DNA of 13,917 bases from Paraneptunicella sp964228975 (GCA_964228975.1 CAXRCC010000294.1:1-13917), one strand, 5' to 3'; positions 1 through 7,849 are shown, counted from the first letter of the stretch. Made by a program: numbers and translations. Notes: generated by a model from the sequence alone, not told the origin.

Positions 1-1273
1 CAAACACCAACGAAAGCTGTGGCCAATAAGTGATGATGATCAATGCCATCAATAATATCAGCATAAAACCGACTGTGGAGCGATAAATCTCAGTAATGGG
101 CTTACCAAAGCGATAGCTGGCAATAAACAGGTTCATCCCCACCGGCGGTGTCATGTAGCCAATTTGCATATTCGCTAAGAAGATCACACCAAGGTGAACC
201 GGATGTATTCCGAACGACGCAGCAATGGGCAGTAAAAGCGGCACCATAATAACGATCGCCGAGAAAATATCTAAGAATGCCCCCAATATCAGCAAGAAGA
301 TATTCAACATCATGAGGAAGCTAAGCGGACTTTCAATATGCTTGGTCACCCAGTCAAATAAAGCCGTTGGCGCTTCAATTTCAATGAAATAACTGGTTAA
401 TACCAAAGAGCTGGCCAAAATAATGAGAATACCGCCCACCATTACCATGGCTTCTGTGACCAATTCCGGAATTTGTTTAGGCTTGATGTCTTTGTATATC
501 AACACTTCAACAATCAATAGATAAATAACCGTTACAACAGCCGCCTCGGAAAGCGCGAAAAAGCCAGAATAAATGCCACCCAATAAAATCAATGGCAGCG
601 GAATTTCCCACTTCGCGTCTTTCACACTTTCTTTAACTTCGGTCAGGGAAAACGCTTGTGTTGAAGGCGTATTACCGCGCTGCCCCCATATGCTCCACAA
701 TGCCAAAAGCGCAATCATCAGCAGCCCGGGTAACAACCCTGCAACTAACAAATCCTCAATTTTCATCGCAACTGGCATTTCCATTTGCAATGCAATGACA
801 CCAAAAAGAATTAACGGCAAAGACGGCGGGAATAGCAGCCCTAAGCTACCAGAACTGGTAACCAGGCCTAGGCTGAATCGTTGCGGGTAACCCGCTTGTT
901 TTAATGCGGGATAAAGCAAAGCGCCCAACGCAACAATGGTGACACCCGATGCCCCCGTAAATGCTGTAAATAACGCACACGCAATTAAGGCAACAATGGC
1001 TAAACCACCGGGTAGCCAGCCTAATAATGATTGTGTCACGCGCACCAATCGCTGTGAGCTGTGACTTGCACTTAACAGGTAACCTGCGAATGTAAATAGC
1101 GGAATGGCTTCAAGCAGCGGTGTTTGCACAATGCGATATAAATCAATGGCAATAACCATTAAATCGATGTCTGCAAAATAAAAACCTGCCATGGCAATGC
1201 CTAAAATGGCAATAAACAACGGCATGCCCAGCAAGGCGAGTAAAATCAGGGAAATGACAATAGCTAAAAGCAT
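1..1273 (-). CDS. dctM: TRAP transporter large permease, DctM type (3' end cut by window edge)
   Basis: This is the large membrane subunit of a tripartite ATP-independent periplasmic transporter; it carries the ion-coupled transport path in the inner membrane. I translated the start and several internal stretches: the protein begins MLLAIVISLILLALLGMPLF, is hydrophobic throughout, has the glycine/threonine-rich segment FTAFTGASGVT near residue 100 and the family motif GIYSGFFALSEAA near residues 233-245. The last visible residues, YWPQLSLVF, match the usual DctM C-terminus. With 424 codons visible and a family length around 425-435, only a few residues should be missing. The ATG follows the small-permease stop codon by one base (TAA C ATG), so translation is probably coupled. 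The substrate cannot be read from this subunit. Confidence 0.93.
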   Translation of the reverse strand, partial: MLLAIVISLILLALLGMPLFIAILGIAMAGFYFADIDLMVIAIDLYRIVQTPLLEAIPLFTFAGYLLSASHSSQRLVRVTQSLLGWLPGGLAIVALIACALFTAFTGASGVTIVALGALLYPALKQAGYPQRFSLGLVTSSGSLGLLFPPSLPLILFGVIALQMEMPVAMKIEDLLVAGLLPGLLMIALLALWSIWGQRGNTPSTQAFSLTEVKESVKDAKWEIPLPLILLGGIYSGFFALSEAAVVTVIYLLIVEVLIYKDIKPKQIPELVTEAMVMVGGILIILASSLVLTSYFIEIEAPTALFDWVTKHIESPLSFLMMLNIFLLILGAFLDIFSAIVIMVPLLLPIAASFGIHPVHLGVIFLANMQIGYMTPPVGMNLFIASYRFGKPITEIYRSTVGFMLILLMALIIITYWPQLSLVF

Positions 1274-1274
1274 G

Positions 1275-1763
1275 TTATGCGTCCCCTACTTCATTGCGTT
1301 GCGCTGGAGGGCTTAGCATTAACAACAAATAGCGAAGTGCAATCACGACAAACGAAATAGGAATAATGATTTCTGTGAGCCAAACTGGCACGTTCAAAAA
1401 CGCGATCATGTTGTCTTCCATTTCTAGCTGGACAAACTGCCAACTGAAATGCGCTGCCACGAAACAAAATATAGCGGTAAACAAATACACAATACGATAA
1501 ACCACTCGTGAGATGGCTGAAGGCAAGAAGCGAGAAATAACGTCGACATTGATATGACTGCCGTTTCGAGAAGCATAAGTTGCCCCAACAAAACCAATCC
1601 AAAGTACAACGGCTTGAATGAAGTCATCGCCCCATAGCAAACCGGAATCAAAAAAGTTACGCAGGATAATTTGCAATGCAGCGGTAGAAAGTAGCGCGAA
1701 GAAAAGGAGTGTCATAAATCCCTTTTCTACGCTTTTTAGAACATGATTAAGAGTGGTAAACAT
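1275..1763 (-). CDS. dctQ: TRAP transporter small permease, DctQ type
   Basis: Small membrane subunit of the TRAP transporter, 162 residues, which pairs with the large permease in the inner membrane. Four hydrophobic segments are visible, at roughly residues 15-35, 45-65, 85-108 and 125-150. The family signature around residues 35-70 is present: RNFF, then LLWGDDF, then WIGFVGATYASRNGSHINVDV, giving the usual acidic residues followed by the conserved R-x-x-x-H-I-x-V-D pattern. Eleven bases separate it from the binding-protein stop codon. I see no strong ribosome binding site before its ATG, so coupling to upstream translation is likely. The assignment to DctQ rests on size, topology, motif and position between dctP and dctM. 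Confidence 0.92.
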   Translation of the reverse strand: MFTTLNHVLKSVEKGFMTLLFFALLSTAALQIILRNFFDSGLLWGDDFIQAVVLWIGFVGATYASRNGSHINVDVISRFLPSAISRVVYRIVYLFTAIFCFVAAHFSWQFVQLEMEDNMIAFLNVPVWLTEIIIPISFVVIALRYLLLMLSPPAQRNEVGDA

Positions 1764-1774
1764 GAAGCGCTCGC

Positions 1775-2788
1775 TTATGGACTCACGCGACTTGTTTTAC
1801 CATCAAAAGAAGAAAGTTCTTGATTCAGCAAATCAACCATTTGCTTAGACAACGCACCGCTTTCTAATAAATTGGCTTCTGCCATCTTGGCTCTTTCGCG
1901 CCAAACCGCCATATCTGCAGGCGATGGAGTCAATACTTCAATCCCTTGGTTTTGAAGCGCTGCAAGTGCTTTCTCGTTATCTTGACGCGTTTCTGCATCC
2001 AATTCAGCAAACACTTTAGACATCACCTCTCTGACTACCGCTTGATCCGCCGCTGTTAATTTGTCGAAAGCCTTTTTCTGAACGGCCAAAACCGCATAAA
2101 TATAGATAATGGGCACTTCAGTTACATACTTAACTTGGGTATGCCATTGCAAATTAATGGCAGCCACCGGCGAGGTAGCAATGGTGTCGATAAGGTCTGT
2201 TTGCAAACCTGCCAATACATCGCCAATCGGAAGAGGAATCGGTGATAAATCGAATGCTTTAAACGACGCAGTGCTGTTTGCGTCGGTGCTTGGCGTCCAC
2301 ACCTTGTGTTTTTTCATTTGATCAGGATGCGTAATTGGCTCTTTCGACATTAAATAAGCAAAACCGCCCCCCGCTAAACCGAAGGTAACGAATCCGCCTT
2401 TTTCAAAACCTTCAACAATCAGCGGATCAATCGCATCACGCACGTGTTGCACTTCATCTAACGAGTCAAACTTTAGTGGCATCGAATACACTTGGCTGTC
2501 TTTGTAGAATCGCGCTAGGCTGCCGCCTGTCATGGCGCCGCCGTGTAATTGACGAATACGAATCTTTTTCAACACCGCCGCATCGTCCCCCATTACTCCA
2601 CCGGGGTAATACTTAATTTTCACGCGGGAATCGGTGCGCGCTTTAATTTCCTTTGCACTAGCACGGAACTTTTGCATCCAACTAGAGCCTTCTGGGGATA
2701 AAGTGGCAATCTTTAATGTCACGGCTTGAGCGGTAAACGCACTCACACCAAGAACGAACGCAAGTCCTAGTGACTGCATAAACTTCAT
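1775..2788 (-). CDS. dctP: TRAP transporter periplasmic substrate-binding protein, DctP family
   Basis: Periplasmic binding protein that captures ligand and delivers it to the DctQ/DctM membrane pair. Its 337 residues begin with a signal peptide, with predicted cleavage after AQA at residue 22. The mature start VTLKIATLSPEGSSW and the later YYPGGVMGDD are typical of the family, as is the QTDLIDTIATSP segment (196-207), corresponding to the usual ALQTGVVDG hinge region. Where classic C4-dicarboxylate binders have K-x-R-V, with the arginine holding the carboxylate, this protein reads HKVWTPST, placing Trp164 at that site. The ligand is therefore probably not a simple carboxylate held in the usual way; this is inference from an alignment done by eye. 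A strong GGGAG ribosome binding site lies in the 12-base gap after the tatT stop codon. Confidence 0.93.
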   Translation of the reverse strand: MKFMQSLGLAFVLGVSAFTAQAVTLKIATLSPEGSSWMQKFRASAKEIKARTDSRVKIKYYPGGVMGDDAAVLKKIRIRQLHGGAMTGGSLARFYKDSQVYSMPLKFDSLDEVQHVRDAIDPLIVEGFEKGGFVTFGLAGGGFAYLMSKEPITHPDQMKKHKVWTPSTDANSTASFKAFDLSPIPLPIGDVLAGLQTDLIDTIATSPVAAINLQWHTQVKYVTEVPIIYIYAVLAVQKKAFDKLTAADQAVVREVMSKVFAELDAETRQDNEKALAALQNQGIEVLTPSPADMAVWRERAKMAEANLLESGALSKQMVDLLNQELSSFDGKTSRVSP

Positions 2789-2794
2789 GTTTGT

Positions 2795-2799
2795 CTCCC
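2795..2799 (-). promoter_or_regulatory. Strong Shine-Dalgarno of dctP
   Basis: The minus strand reads GGGAG followed by ACAAAC and ATG. This is the clearest ribosome binding site in the TRAP operon and occupies the short gap between tatT and dctP. It suggests that the binding protein is translated more strongly than its neighbours, as expected for a periplasmic receptor needed in excess over the membrane subunits. Confidence 0.75.
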
Positions 2800-2800
2800 G

Positions 2801-3673
2801 TTAAAAATAGTCGTCCGCACTATCTAAAAGTTGTTGAGCTTGCTCTTTTGCAAGCCAGTTTGTCAAAGTGAGACCTTCTGCTGTCGCATCTGCTTGCATC
2901 ACTTGCTGTAAAAGTCGGTCGTGCAGCTCACGATCGAACAATAAGCGCGCATACTGTTGTGCGTAGGTCACTTGTACCATTAAATTCTCACCGTTTGAAA
3001 GCTGCATGGCCTTTTCAAAGTGCATGCGGCCTATTTCCGGTTTTCCGCCTAAGGTAGGAGGAATGAGCGTCGCCAACACACCTAAATACAAATGCGCGCT
3101 GCCATTTTGATAGGTTTCATCAAGCTCTACAATTCGACGCATAATGATTTCAATTTTTGGCACGTCAGCAACGGCATTGAAGTCTGAGCTATGGCTTTTA
3201 ATCCAACCTGCCCACGCTGAACCAAGGGCAAACAATACATTGACGTCGTCTTCATCCATTTCCGCCAATGTGGCTTTCAATGCTTTTACATGGAGAGAAA
3301 CGATACCACAATACTCGTCATCGTATTCGCAAATGGCTTGCTTCCCGTAGTTAAAAGCGCGTGTGGTTAAACGTTGTTGTCGAGATAAATCGTTTACAAA
3401 TACTGAGCCATAAGCGCTGTATAAACTTGAAGAAGCCACCAGCAAATCGACGTTATCAGGATCGCTTTTTAACAAGCTTTCCACCATAAGCATGTAAGCT
3501 GGAACAGCATCTTTTACTAATTCGGGATCATCGTGATCACTGATGGTCGCTTGCAACTGGTTCGCTAGGCTTTTTGTTGCCCCAGATACAAACGAGGAAC
3601 AGCCAGAAAGCAACGTGCTTGAAGCCATTAACGTGATACACGCCAACGCTTTTAAATTGGAAGTTCTAGGCAT
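2801..3673 (-). CDS. tatT: TRAP-associated lipoprotein, TatT component family
   Basis: Predicted lipoprotein of 290 residues belonging to the TRAP-associated T component family, whose known member is Treponema pallidum Tp0956. That protein forms a helical, TPR-like trimer which associates with its cognate DctP-type protein. The N-terminus has a basic MPRTSNLK, a hydrophobic stretch and the lipobox LSGC, with Cys25 as the predicted lipidated residue. The rest is alpha-helical in character and shows family landmarks such as VPAYMLMVESLL, then LYSAYG, RAFNYGKQAIC, LGSAWAGWI, and AHLYLGVLATLIPPTLGGKPE near residues 193-213. It is the first gene of the TRAP operon, twelve bases before dctP. No good ribosome binding site precedes the ATG. 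The start is chosen because the next Met leaves too short a signal peptide before Cys25. Confidence 0.85.
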   Translation of the reverse strand: MPRTSNLKALACITLMASSTLLSGCSSFVSGATKSLANQLQATISDHDDPELVKDAVPAYMLMVESLLKSDPDNVDLLVASSSLYSAYGSVFVNDLSRQQRLTTRAFNYGKQAICEYDDEYCGIVSLHVKALKATLAEMDEDDVNVLFALGSAWAGWIKSHSSDFNAVADVPKIEIIMRRIVELDETYQNGSAHLYLGVLATLIPPTLGGKPEIGRMHFEKAMQLSNGENLMVQVTYAQQYARLLFDRELHDRLLQQVMQADATAEGLTLTNWLAKEQAQQLLDSADDYF

Positions 3674-3689
3674 AAAGTTAAGAATTTAG

Positions 3690-3718
3690 GTTGTAAAATT
3701 GGGTTGTTAATGTGTCAT
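3690..3718 (-). promoter_or_regulatory. Putative sigma-70 promoter of the TRAP operon
   Basis: On the minus strand, ATGACA (3713-3718, five of six consensus bases) is followed by a 17-base spacer and TACAAC (3690-3695, four of six). It lies between the rluB terminator and tatT, where a new promoter is needed. Transcription from it would start near 3683, leaving only about ten bases before the tatT ATG. This is a match by eye, not a tested promoter. Confidence 0.4.
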
Positions 3719-3727
3719 TCCACAAAC

Positions 3728-3770
3728 AAAAGCGGACACGCAGTCGCAACGTGCCGCATCATCCGCTTTT
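3728..3770 (-). terminator. Intrinsic terminator of the rnm-yciO-scpA-scpB-rluB operon
   Basis: A perfect inverted repeat, AAAAGCGGA (3728-3736) and TCCGCTTTT (3762-3770), lies directly after the rluB stop codon. The 25-base loop can fold further through a CACG/CGTG pairing. On the minus strand the stem runs into TTTTGTTTG, giving the U-rich tail of a rho-independent terminator. The plus strand also ends in a T run, so it could work in both directions, although no plus-strand gene ends here. Confidence 0.75.
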
Positions 3771-3776
3771 TTGTGC

Positions 3777-4631
3777 TTATTTGGAATGCTTTTTGTTTTT
3801 CAAGTTGTGTTTCTTAATAGAGCGACGCATACGACTCAATCGAACGTGATCCAATTTTTCTTGTTTCATCTTGATCAACGATTCCGTTTCTGGCGGTAGC
3901 TGTACCGATTTTCGCAGTTTATTAACATCGCTTAATTCCAGCTCAACCCACGCGCCCTGAGGCAAACGTTTGTTTAACGCTAAGTCACCAAAACGCAAAC
4001 GCATCAAACGGCTTACTTGCAACGACTGGCTTTCCCATAGTCGTCTGACTTCGCGGTTACGCCCTTCCGTTAGAACCACGTCAAACCATTGGTTTACGCT
4101 GTCTTCTTCCGACTTTCTTCTCACCACTTTGGTGAACTTTGCCGGTCCATCGTCCAAGGTTACCCCATTTTTGAGCGCATTAATGTGACTCTCTTCAACT
4201 TCACCAAAAATACGCACTGCATATTCACGTTCAATGACATGCTTTGGATGCATTAACCGATTCGCCAGTTCACCGTCATTGGTAAATAAAAGCAATCCAC
4301 TGGTGTTGATATCTAATCGGCCCACTGAAATCCAGCGTCCGTTTTGAATACGTGGTAATCGTTGAAATACGGTTTTACGGCCTTCTGGATCATCACGACT
4401 GCAAATTTCACCTTCCGGTTTGTTGTACATCAGTACGCGGCAGAAAGATTGTTGGTTTTGCCTTGAAACGGTTTGACCGTCGCATCGAATTTCGTCTTGC
4501 GGTTCTACGCGTTCACCAAGCTTGGCAATTTTTCCGTTAACAGAAACGCGACCGGCTTCAATCCATGTTTCCATTTTACGTCGAGAACCTAGCCCTGCAT
4601 TCGCAAGTACCTTTTGTAACTTTTCACTCAT
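3777..4631 (-). CDS. rluB: 23S rRNA pseudouridine(2605) synthase RluB
   Basis: This enzyme isomerises a uridine of 23S rRNA (U2605 in E. coli numbering) to pseudouridine. The 284-residue product has an N-terminal S4 RNA-binding domain (about 1-60, beginning MSEKLQKVLANAGLGSRRKM) and an RsuA/RluB-type catalytic domain. The catalytic aspartate is Asp107 in GRLDINTSG; NKPEG (70-74) and EGRNREVRR later in the domain are also typical. The tail is strongly basic, as in E. coli RluB, which is of similar length. An in-frame ATG exists 57 bases upstream, but it lies inside scpB and adds a stretch foreign to the family. The chosen ATG overlaps the scpB stop by eight bases (ATGAGTGA), indicating translational coupling. 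It is the last gene of its operon. Confidence 0.95.
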   Translation of the reverse strand: MSEKLQKVLANAGLGSRRKMETWIEAGRVSVNGKIAKLGERVEPQDEIRCDGQTVSRQNQQSFCRVLMYNKPEGEICSRDDPEGRKTVFQRLPRIQNGRWISVGRLDINTSGLLLFTNDGELANRLMHPKHVIEREYAVRIFGEVEESHINALKNGVTLDDGPAKFTKVVRRKSEEDSVNQWFDVVLTEGRNREVRRLWESQSLQVSRLMRLRFGDLALNKRLPQGAWVELELSDVNKLRKSVQLPPETESLIKMKQEKLDHVRLSRMRRSIKKHNLKNKKHSK

Positions 4632-5265
4632 TTGTTGTTTCTTCGTCCTGCAATTCATTAACTGAGCCTGATTCAACCTGAGGCTCAACAGGTTCGATTA
4701 TTTGCTTTCTTGCATCCTGTGCTTGCTGCTCGAAAAGGCCCATCGACGGCAACTCTTCCAAGCTTTTTAGGGAAAAATAATCTAAAAACCCCTTCGTTGT
4801 TGCATATAAGGCGGGACGACCCGGCACTTCTTTATGACCAACGACTTTAATCCAGTCTCTTTCCATGAGTGTTTTCATGATGTGACTACTGACCGACACA
4901 CCACGTACATCTTCTATTTCACCCCGAGTAATTGGCTGTCGATAAGCCACTAAACTCAGCGTTTCCAATAAAGCCCTTGAGTATTTTGGCGCTTGTTCTT
5001 GCCACAACTTGCTTACCCACGGGCTTAGGCTGTCATCCGACTGAAAACGATAGCCCGAGGCCACTTCCACCAAATGAATGCCCCTTGCGACATAATCTAA
5101 ACTCAATGCGTGTATCAATTTTTTGAGCTTTCTTGGGCCTACTCCCAGCCCTTCCAATACGGTGGCTTGCAGTTTATCCGCAGAAATGGGCATATCACTA
5201 ACAAAAATGGCAGCTTCGATAATCTGTTTTAACTGCTCATCAGAAACCTTTCCTTTTCTCGCCAT
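4624..5265 (-). CDS. scpB: Segregation and condensation protein B (ScpB)
   Basis: ScpB, 213 residues, is the dimeric winged-helix subunit of the SMC-ScpA-ScpB condensin, which compacts and resolves the chromosome; ScpB binds the kleisin ScpA. The N-terminal LKQIIEAAIFVSDMPISADKL and the central SRALLETLSLVAYRQPITRGEIEDVRGV (about 95-125) are the conserved family core, followed by GRPALYATTKGFLDYF near 150-165. The C-terminus is acidic and probably disordered. Its ATG overlaps the scpA stop codon by one base (TAATG), so the two condensin subunits are likely made in a fixed ratio. Confidence 0.95.
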   Translation of the reverse strand: MARKGKVSDEQLKQIIEAAIFVSDMPISADKLQATVLEGLGVGPRKLKKLIHALSLDYVARGIHLVEVASGYRFQSDDSLSPWVSKLWQEQAPKYSRALLETLSLVAYRQPITRGEIEDVRGVSVSSHIMKTLMERDWIKVVGHKEVPGRPALYATTKGFLDYFSLKSLEELPSMGLFEQQAQDARKQIIEPVEPQVESGSVNELQDEETTNE

Positions 5266-6113
5266 TACATCGCCGCCTTTTCATACTCGCTGATGCGCAC
5301 ATGCACTTCGCTGTAGGGCTGTGCTTGTACAACCTCAATCATTTTTTCCTTTGCTAACTCCAACACAGCAAGAAAGGTAACAACCACGCCTTGTTTACCT
5401 TCTTCTGGCTTAAACAAAGACGAAAACGACGTAAACTGACCTGCTTGGATCATATCCAAGATCATGCTCATGCGCTCTCGCGTACTCAAGCTTTCCTTTT
5501 CAATATGATGATGTTCAAGTGTTGCTGCCCGTTGCATTGCATTTTGAAAACTCACCACCAATTCTTGCAACGAAATGTCAGGCAGAATTCGAATCGGTTC
5601 ACAGGTTTCAGAGGGCGCAACGCTCGCCACATGGAAATCACGTCCACGGCGGGGCATTGTTTCCATTGATTGCGCAGCCAATTTAATCGCCTCATATTCT
5701 TGCAAGCGACGAATCAGCTCCGCTCTTGGGTCCGCTTCTTCGTTTTCTTCTGACGCGCGTTTGGGTAACAACACACGCGACTTCACTTCCGCCAAAATGG
5801 CCGCCATCACAAGATATTCCGCCGCCAATTCCAGCTTTATATCTTTCATCACTTCAACATATTCCATGTACTGCTTAGTAATGTTGGTGATTGGCAATGT
5901 TTCAATATCGAACTTTTGCTTTCGAATCAAATACAGCAGTAAATCCAGCGGGCCTTCAAACGCCTCTAAAATCACTTCCAGTGCATCAGGAGGAATGTAT
6001 AAGTCTTCCGGCCTTTCAATAACCGCTTCGCCGTGAACAAACGCAAGAGGCAATGGCTGTTGTACAGGTTCTGCTAACCCATCAACCGACGTTATCTCTT
6101 GCTTCTCACTCAC
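5265..6113 (-). CDS. scpA: Segregation and condensation protein A (ScpA, kleisin)
   Basis: ScpA is the kleisin that bridges the two SMC heads in the bacterial condensin. The 282-residue product has a variable N-terminal extension of about 45 residues, then the kleisin hallmark FEGPLDLLLYLIRKQKFDIETLPI. It continues with the SMC neck-binding helices (EYLVMAAILAEVKSRVLLP) and a C-terminal winged-helix region (GVVVTFLAVLELAKEKMIEV, near 240-260) that contacts the SMC cap. The start codon is GTG (complement of 6111-6113), with only a weak AGGT upstream. Twelve bases separate it from the yciO stop codon. Its presence implies an smc gene elsewhere in the genome. Confidence 0.95.
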   Translation of the reverse strand: MSEKQEITSVDGLAEPVQQPLPLAFVHGEAVIERPEDLYIPPDALEVILEAFEGPLDLLLYLIRKQKFDIETLPITNITKQYMEYVEVMKDIKLELAAEYLVMAAILAEVKSRVLLPKRASEENEEADPRAELIRRLQEYEAIKLAAQSMETMPRRGRDFHVASVAPSETCEPIRILPDISLQELVVSFQNAMQRAATLEHHHIEKESLSTRERMSMILDMIQAGQFTSFSSLFKPEEGKQGVVVTFLAVLELAKEKMIEVVQAQPYSEVHVRISEYEKAAM

Positions 6114-6125
6114 GTTAATCGTTAC

Positions 6126-6749
6126 CTACAAACCAAATACGGAAACATCGCCGCTACCTTCTCGAATCAGTTCAGGCTCCCCTTCCGACATATCAATAAC
6201 CGTGGTGGGCTGTTCACCTAAGTACCCACCGTGAATAATCAGCCCCACTTGCTTTTCCAAACGATCGCGAATTTCGTCCGGGTCCGTTTCAGCGGATTCA
6301 TTGCCCGGTAAAATCAATGTAGAAGACATTAAAGGCGCGCCAAGCTCTTCCAATAGCGCTAAGGCAATATTGTTATCTGGCACACGGATCCCAATCGTTT
6401 TTTTCTTAGGATTTTGCACGCGCTTCGGCACATCTTTTGTGGCTTTTAAAATGAAGGTGTAAGGACCAGGCGTATTGTTTTTGATGGTTCTGAATGCTTG
6501 GTTGTCGACGCGAGCATAAACGGAAAGTTCCGACATATCGCGACACATCAAGGTAAAGTTGTGGTTTTTATCGATTTGTCTGACTCGGCACAACTGCTCC
6601 AGCGCCGCTTTGTTATCCAACTGACAACCGATGGAATAGCCTGAATCGGTAGGATAAACGATAACGTGCCCCTCATTGATAAGCTCACACGCTTGTTTAA
6701 TTAAGCGTTGCTGCGGATTATCGGGGTGAATATAAAAAAACTGACTCAT
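6126..6749 (-). CDS. yciO: YciO, Sua5/YciO/YrdC family protein
   Basis: The 207-residue product is very close in length and sequence to E. coli YciO as I remember it, starting MSQFFYIHPDNPQQRLI. It has the family nucleotide and RNA-binding features VIVYPTDSGYSIGC (29-42), HNFTLMCRD, NNTPGPYTFILKA, KKKTIGIRVP and LIIHGGYLG. The family includes TsaC/Sua5, which make threonylcarbamoyl-AMP for tRNA t6A; YciO is a paralogous branch with uncertain physiological role, so TsaC function should not be assumed. A longer in-frame reading from 6929 overlaps rnm and adds 60 residues not found in the family, so the internal ATG is taken. Forty bases separate it from rnm. Confidence 0.93.
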   Translation of the reverse strand: MSQFFYIHPDNPQQRLIKQACELINEGHVIVYPTDSGYSIGCQLDNKAALEQLCRVRQIDKNHNFTLMCRDMSELSVYARVDNQAFRTIKNNTPGPYTFILKATKDVPKRVQNPKKKTIGIRVPDNNIALALLEELGAPLMSSTLILPGNESAETDPDEIRDRLEKQVGLIIHGGYLGEQPTTVIDMSEGEPELIREGSGDVSVFGL

Positions 6750-6789
6750 AACGTGTTCTTCTTGTTTATGTAATGACGCTTTTAAGCCA

Positions 6790-7647
6790 TCAACTATCAA
6801 CGCGTGGTTCAGCGTCTTCCCAAAGCTGCCACACGGGAGTAACCGAATCTGGCAAAGCCAAATGCCTGCCCAGCTCGCTCCAGCGACCCGGTGCGTGAAA
6901 ATCCGACCCTGCTGAGCCATAAAACGCATATTCTTTTGCGTACAACGACAATTGGTTTTTTAGCGAAGGCGATAAGCCAGGGTAAATCACCTCGATACCT
7001 TTGCCACCAGCCGTTTTAAATTCCAACATTAAACGACGTAACCATTTTGCAGATAAGTCGTATCGGCTTGGATGCGCTAACACTGCCACCCCTCCGGCTT
7101 CGTTGATCCATTGCGTTGCTTCAGACACGGAAATCCAATTTGGTTTCACAAAAGCACGCTTGCCTTTGCCAAGGTACTTTTTAAAAGCTTGGTCGAAATT
7201 ATCAACTTTGCCAGAGGCAATTAACGCGCGGGCAAAATGAGCGCGAGTTAACTGCCCTTCCCCCGCTAAGGCTTTAGCGTCATCGTAAATAGCGTCGCCC
7301 AGCCCAGCAGCCGTTAGTTTATCTGCTATTTTTTGTGCTCGTTGTAAACGATTCGCCTGTTGCTGCTTTAATCGCTCAGCGAAGATTTCGTCCTGCCAAT
7401 GAATATTCAGCCCTAAAATATGAATATCAAAACCGTGCCATGCAGTGGATATTTCCACTCCAGGTACAATTTTCAACGCGCGTTTCTCTTTCTGCTGTAG
7501 CGCAATGATGGAATCGATCGCATCGACCGTATCGTGATCGGTAATCGCTAACACATAAACATGCTGATTAAGCGCTCTCATCAGTAACTCGGAAGGCGAC
7601 AGCGCACCGTCGGAATAATGAGTATGGCAGTGAAGATCAATTTTCAT
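6790..7647 (-). CDS. rnm: PHP-domain 5'-3' exoribonuclease / nucleotide phosphatase (RNase AM)
   Basis: PHP-family metal-dependent phosphoesterase, equivalent to E. coli YciV (Rnm, formerly TrpH). That enzyme degrades short RNA 5'-3', contributes to 5' end maturation of rRNA, and hydrolyses 3',5'-nucleotide bisphosphates. All metal-binding PHP motifs are visible in the 285 residues: HCH (6-8), Asp13, TDHD (36-39), Glu65 in PGVEIST, His76 in DIHILG, His192 in LAHPSRY, and the final GSDFHAP with Asp249 and His251. It is the first gene of the leftward operon and diverges from the trp operon, the same arrangement as in E. coli. The name TrpH reflects this position, not a step in tryptophan synthesis. 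No strong ribosome binding site is seen before the ATG. Confidence 0.95.
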   Translation of the reverse strand: MKIDLHCHTHYSDGALSPSELLMRALNQHVYVLAITDHDTVDAIDSIIALQQKEKRALKIVPGVEISTAWHGFDIHILGLNIHWQDEIFAERLKQQQANRLQRAQKIADKLTAAGLGDAIYDDAKALAGEGQLTRAHFARALIASGKVDNFDQAFKKYLGKGKRAFVKPNWISVSEATQWINEAGGVAVLAHPSRYDLSAKWLRRLMLEFKTAGGKGIEVIYPGLSPSLKNQLSLYAKEYAFYGSAGSDFHAPGRWSELGRHLALPDSVTPVWQLWEDAEPRVDS

Positions 7648-7696
7648 AACTAAACGAGGATAAGCGCCTGTAAAACTTCATCTTGAGAAGCCGCCA

Positions 7697-7723
7697 ATAA
7701 TACTGGAAGCCAGCCCAAGTCAA
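7697..7723 (-). promoter_or_regulatory. Putative promoter of the rnm-yciO-scpAB-rluB operon
   Basis: The minus strand has TTGACT (7718-7723) followed by TATTAT (7697-7702), about 50 bases before the rnm ATG. Both hexamers are good matches, but the 15-base spacer is shorter than ideal. This is the best candidate I see by eye upstream of rnm. Confidence 0.35.
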
Positions 7724-7794
7724 AACCTATTTCACTTAAGAAAAGCATAAAACAGAAAAAACATAAGAAATACGAAACCGTCACTATTTAGCGC

Positions 7795-7821
7795 TTGACT
7801 TTAAACGCTATTTGTTATCCC
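7795..7821 (+). promoter_or_regulatory. Putative trp operon promoter
   Basis: TTGACT (7795-7800) is a five-of-six match to the -35 consensus. The best -10 is TATCCC (7816-7821), with a TG one base upstream as in extended -10 promoters, but the spacer is only 15 bases. A second possible -10, TATACG at 7823-7828, is too far away. The -35 lies inside a small dyad, TAGCG (7789-7793) and CGCTA (7806-7810), which could be an operator. Transcription from here would give a leader about 150 bases long before trpL. Confidence 0.3.
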
Positions 7822-7849
7822 CTATACGAGCTTTTCGAACACGCGATAA

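Noticed and set aside
4632..4688. Upstream in-frame ATG giving a longer RluB
   Set aside because: The added 19 residues lie within scpB and precede the conserved MSEKLQKVLANAGLGSRRK start of the S4 domain; the ATG at 4631 overlaps the scpB stop codon in a typical coupling arrangement.
5575..6036. Open frame of 153 codons on the plus strand opposite scpA
   Set aside because: It is fully antisense to a well-supported scpA, its product has no recognisable domain, and its composition is that of a complementary-strand shadow.
6750..6929. Upstream in-frame ATG giving a longer YciO
   Set aside because: Most of the extra 60 residues read an out-of-frame part of rnm, while the product from 6749 matches the known YciO length and N-terminus.
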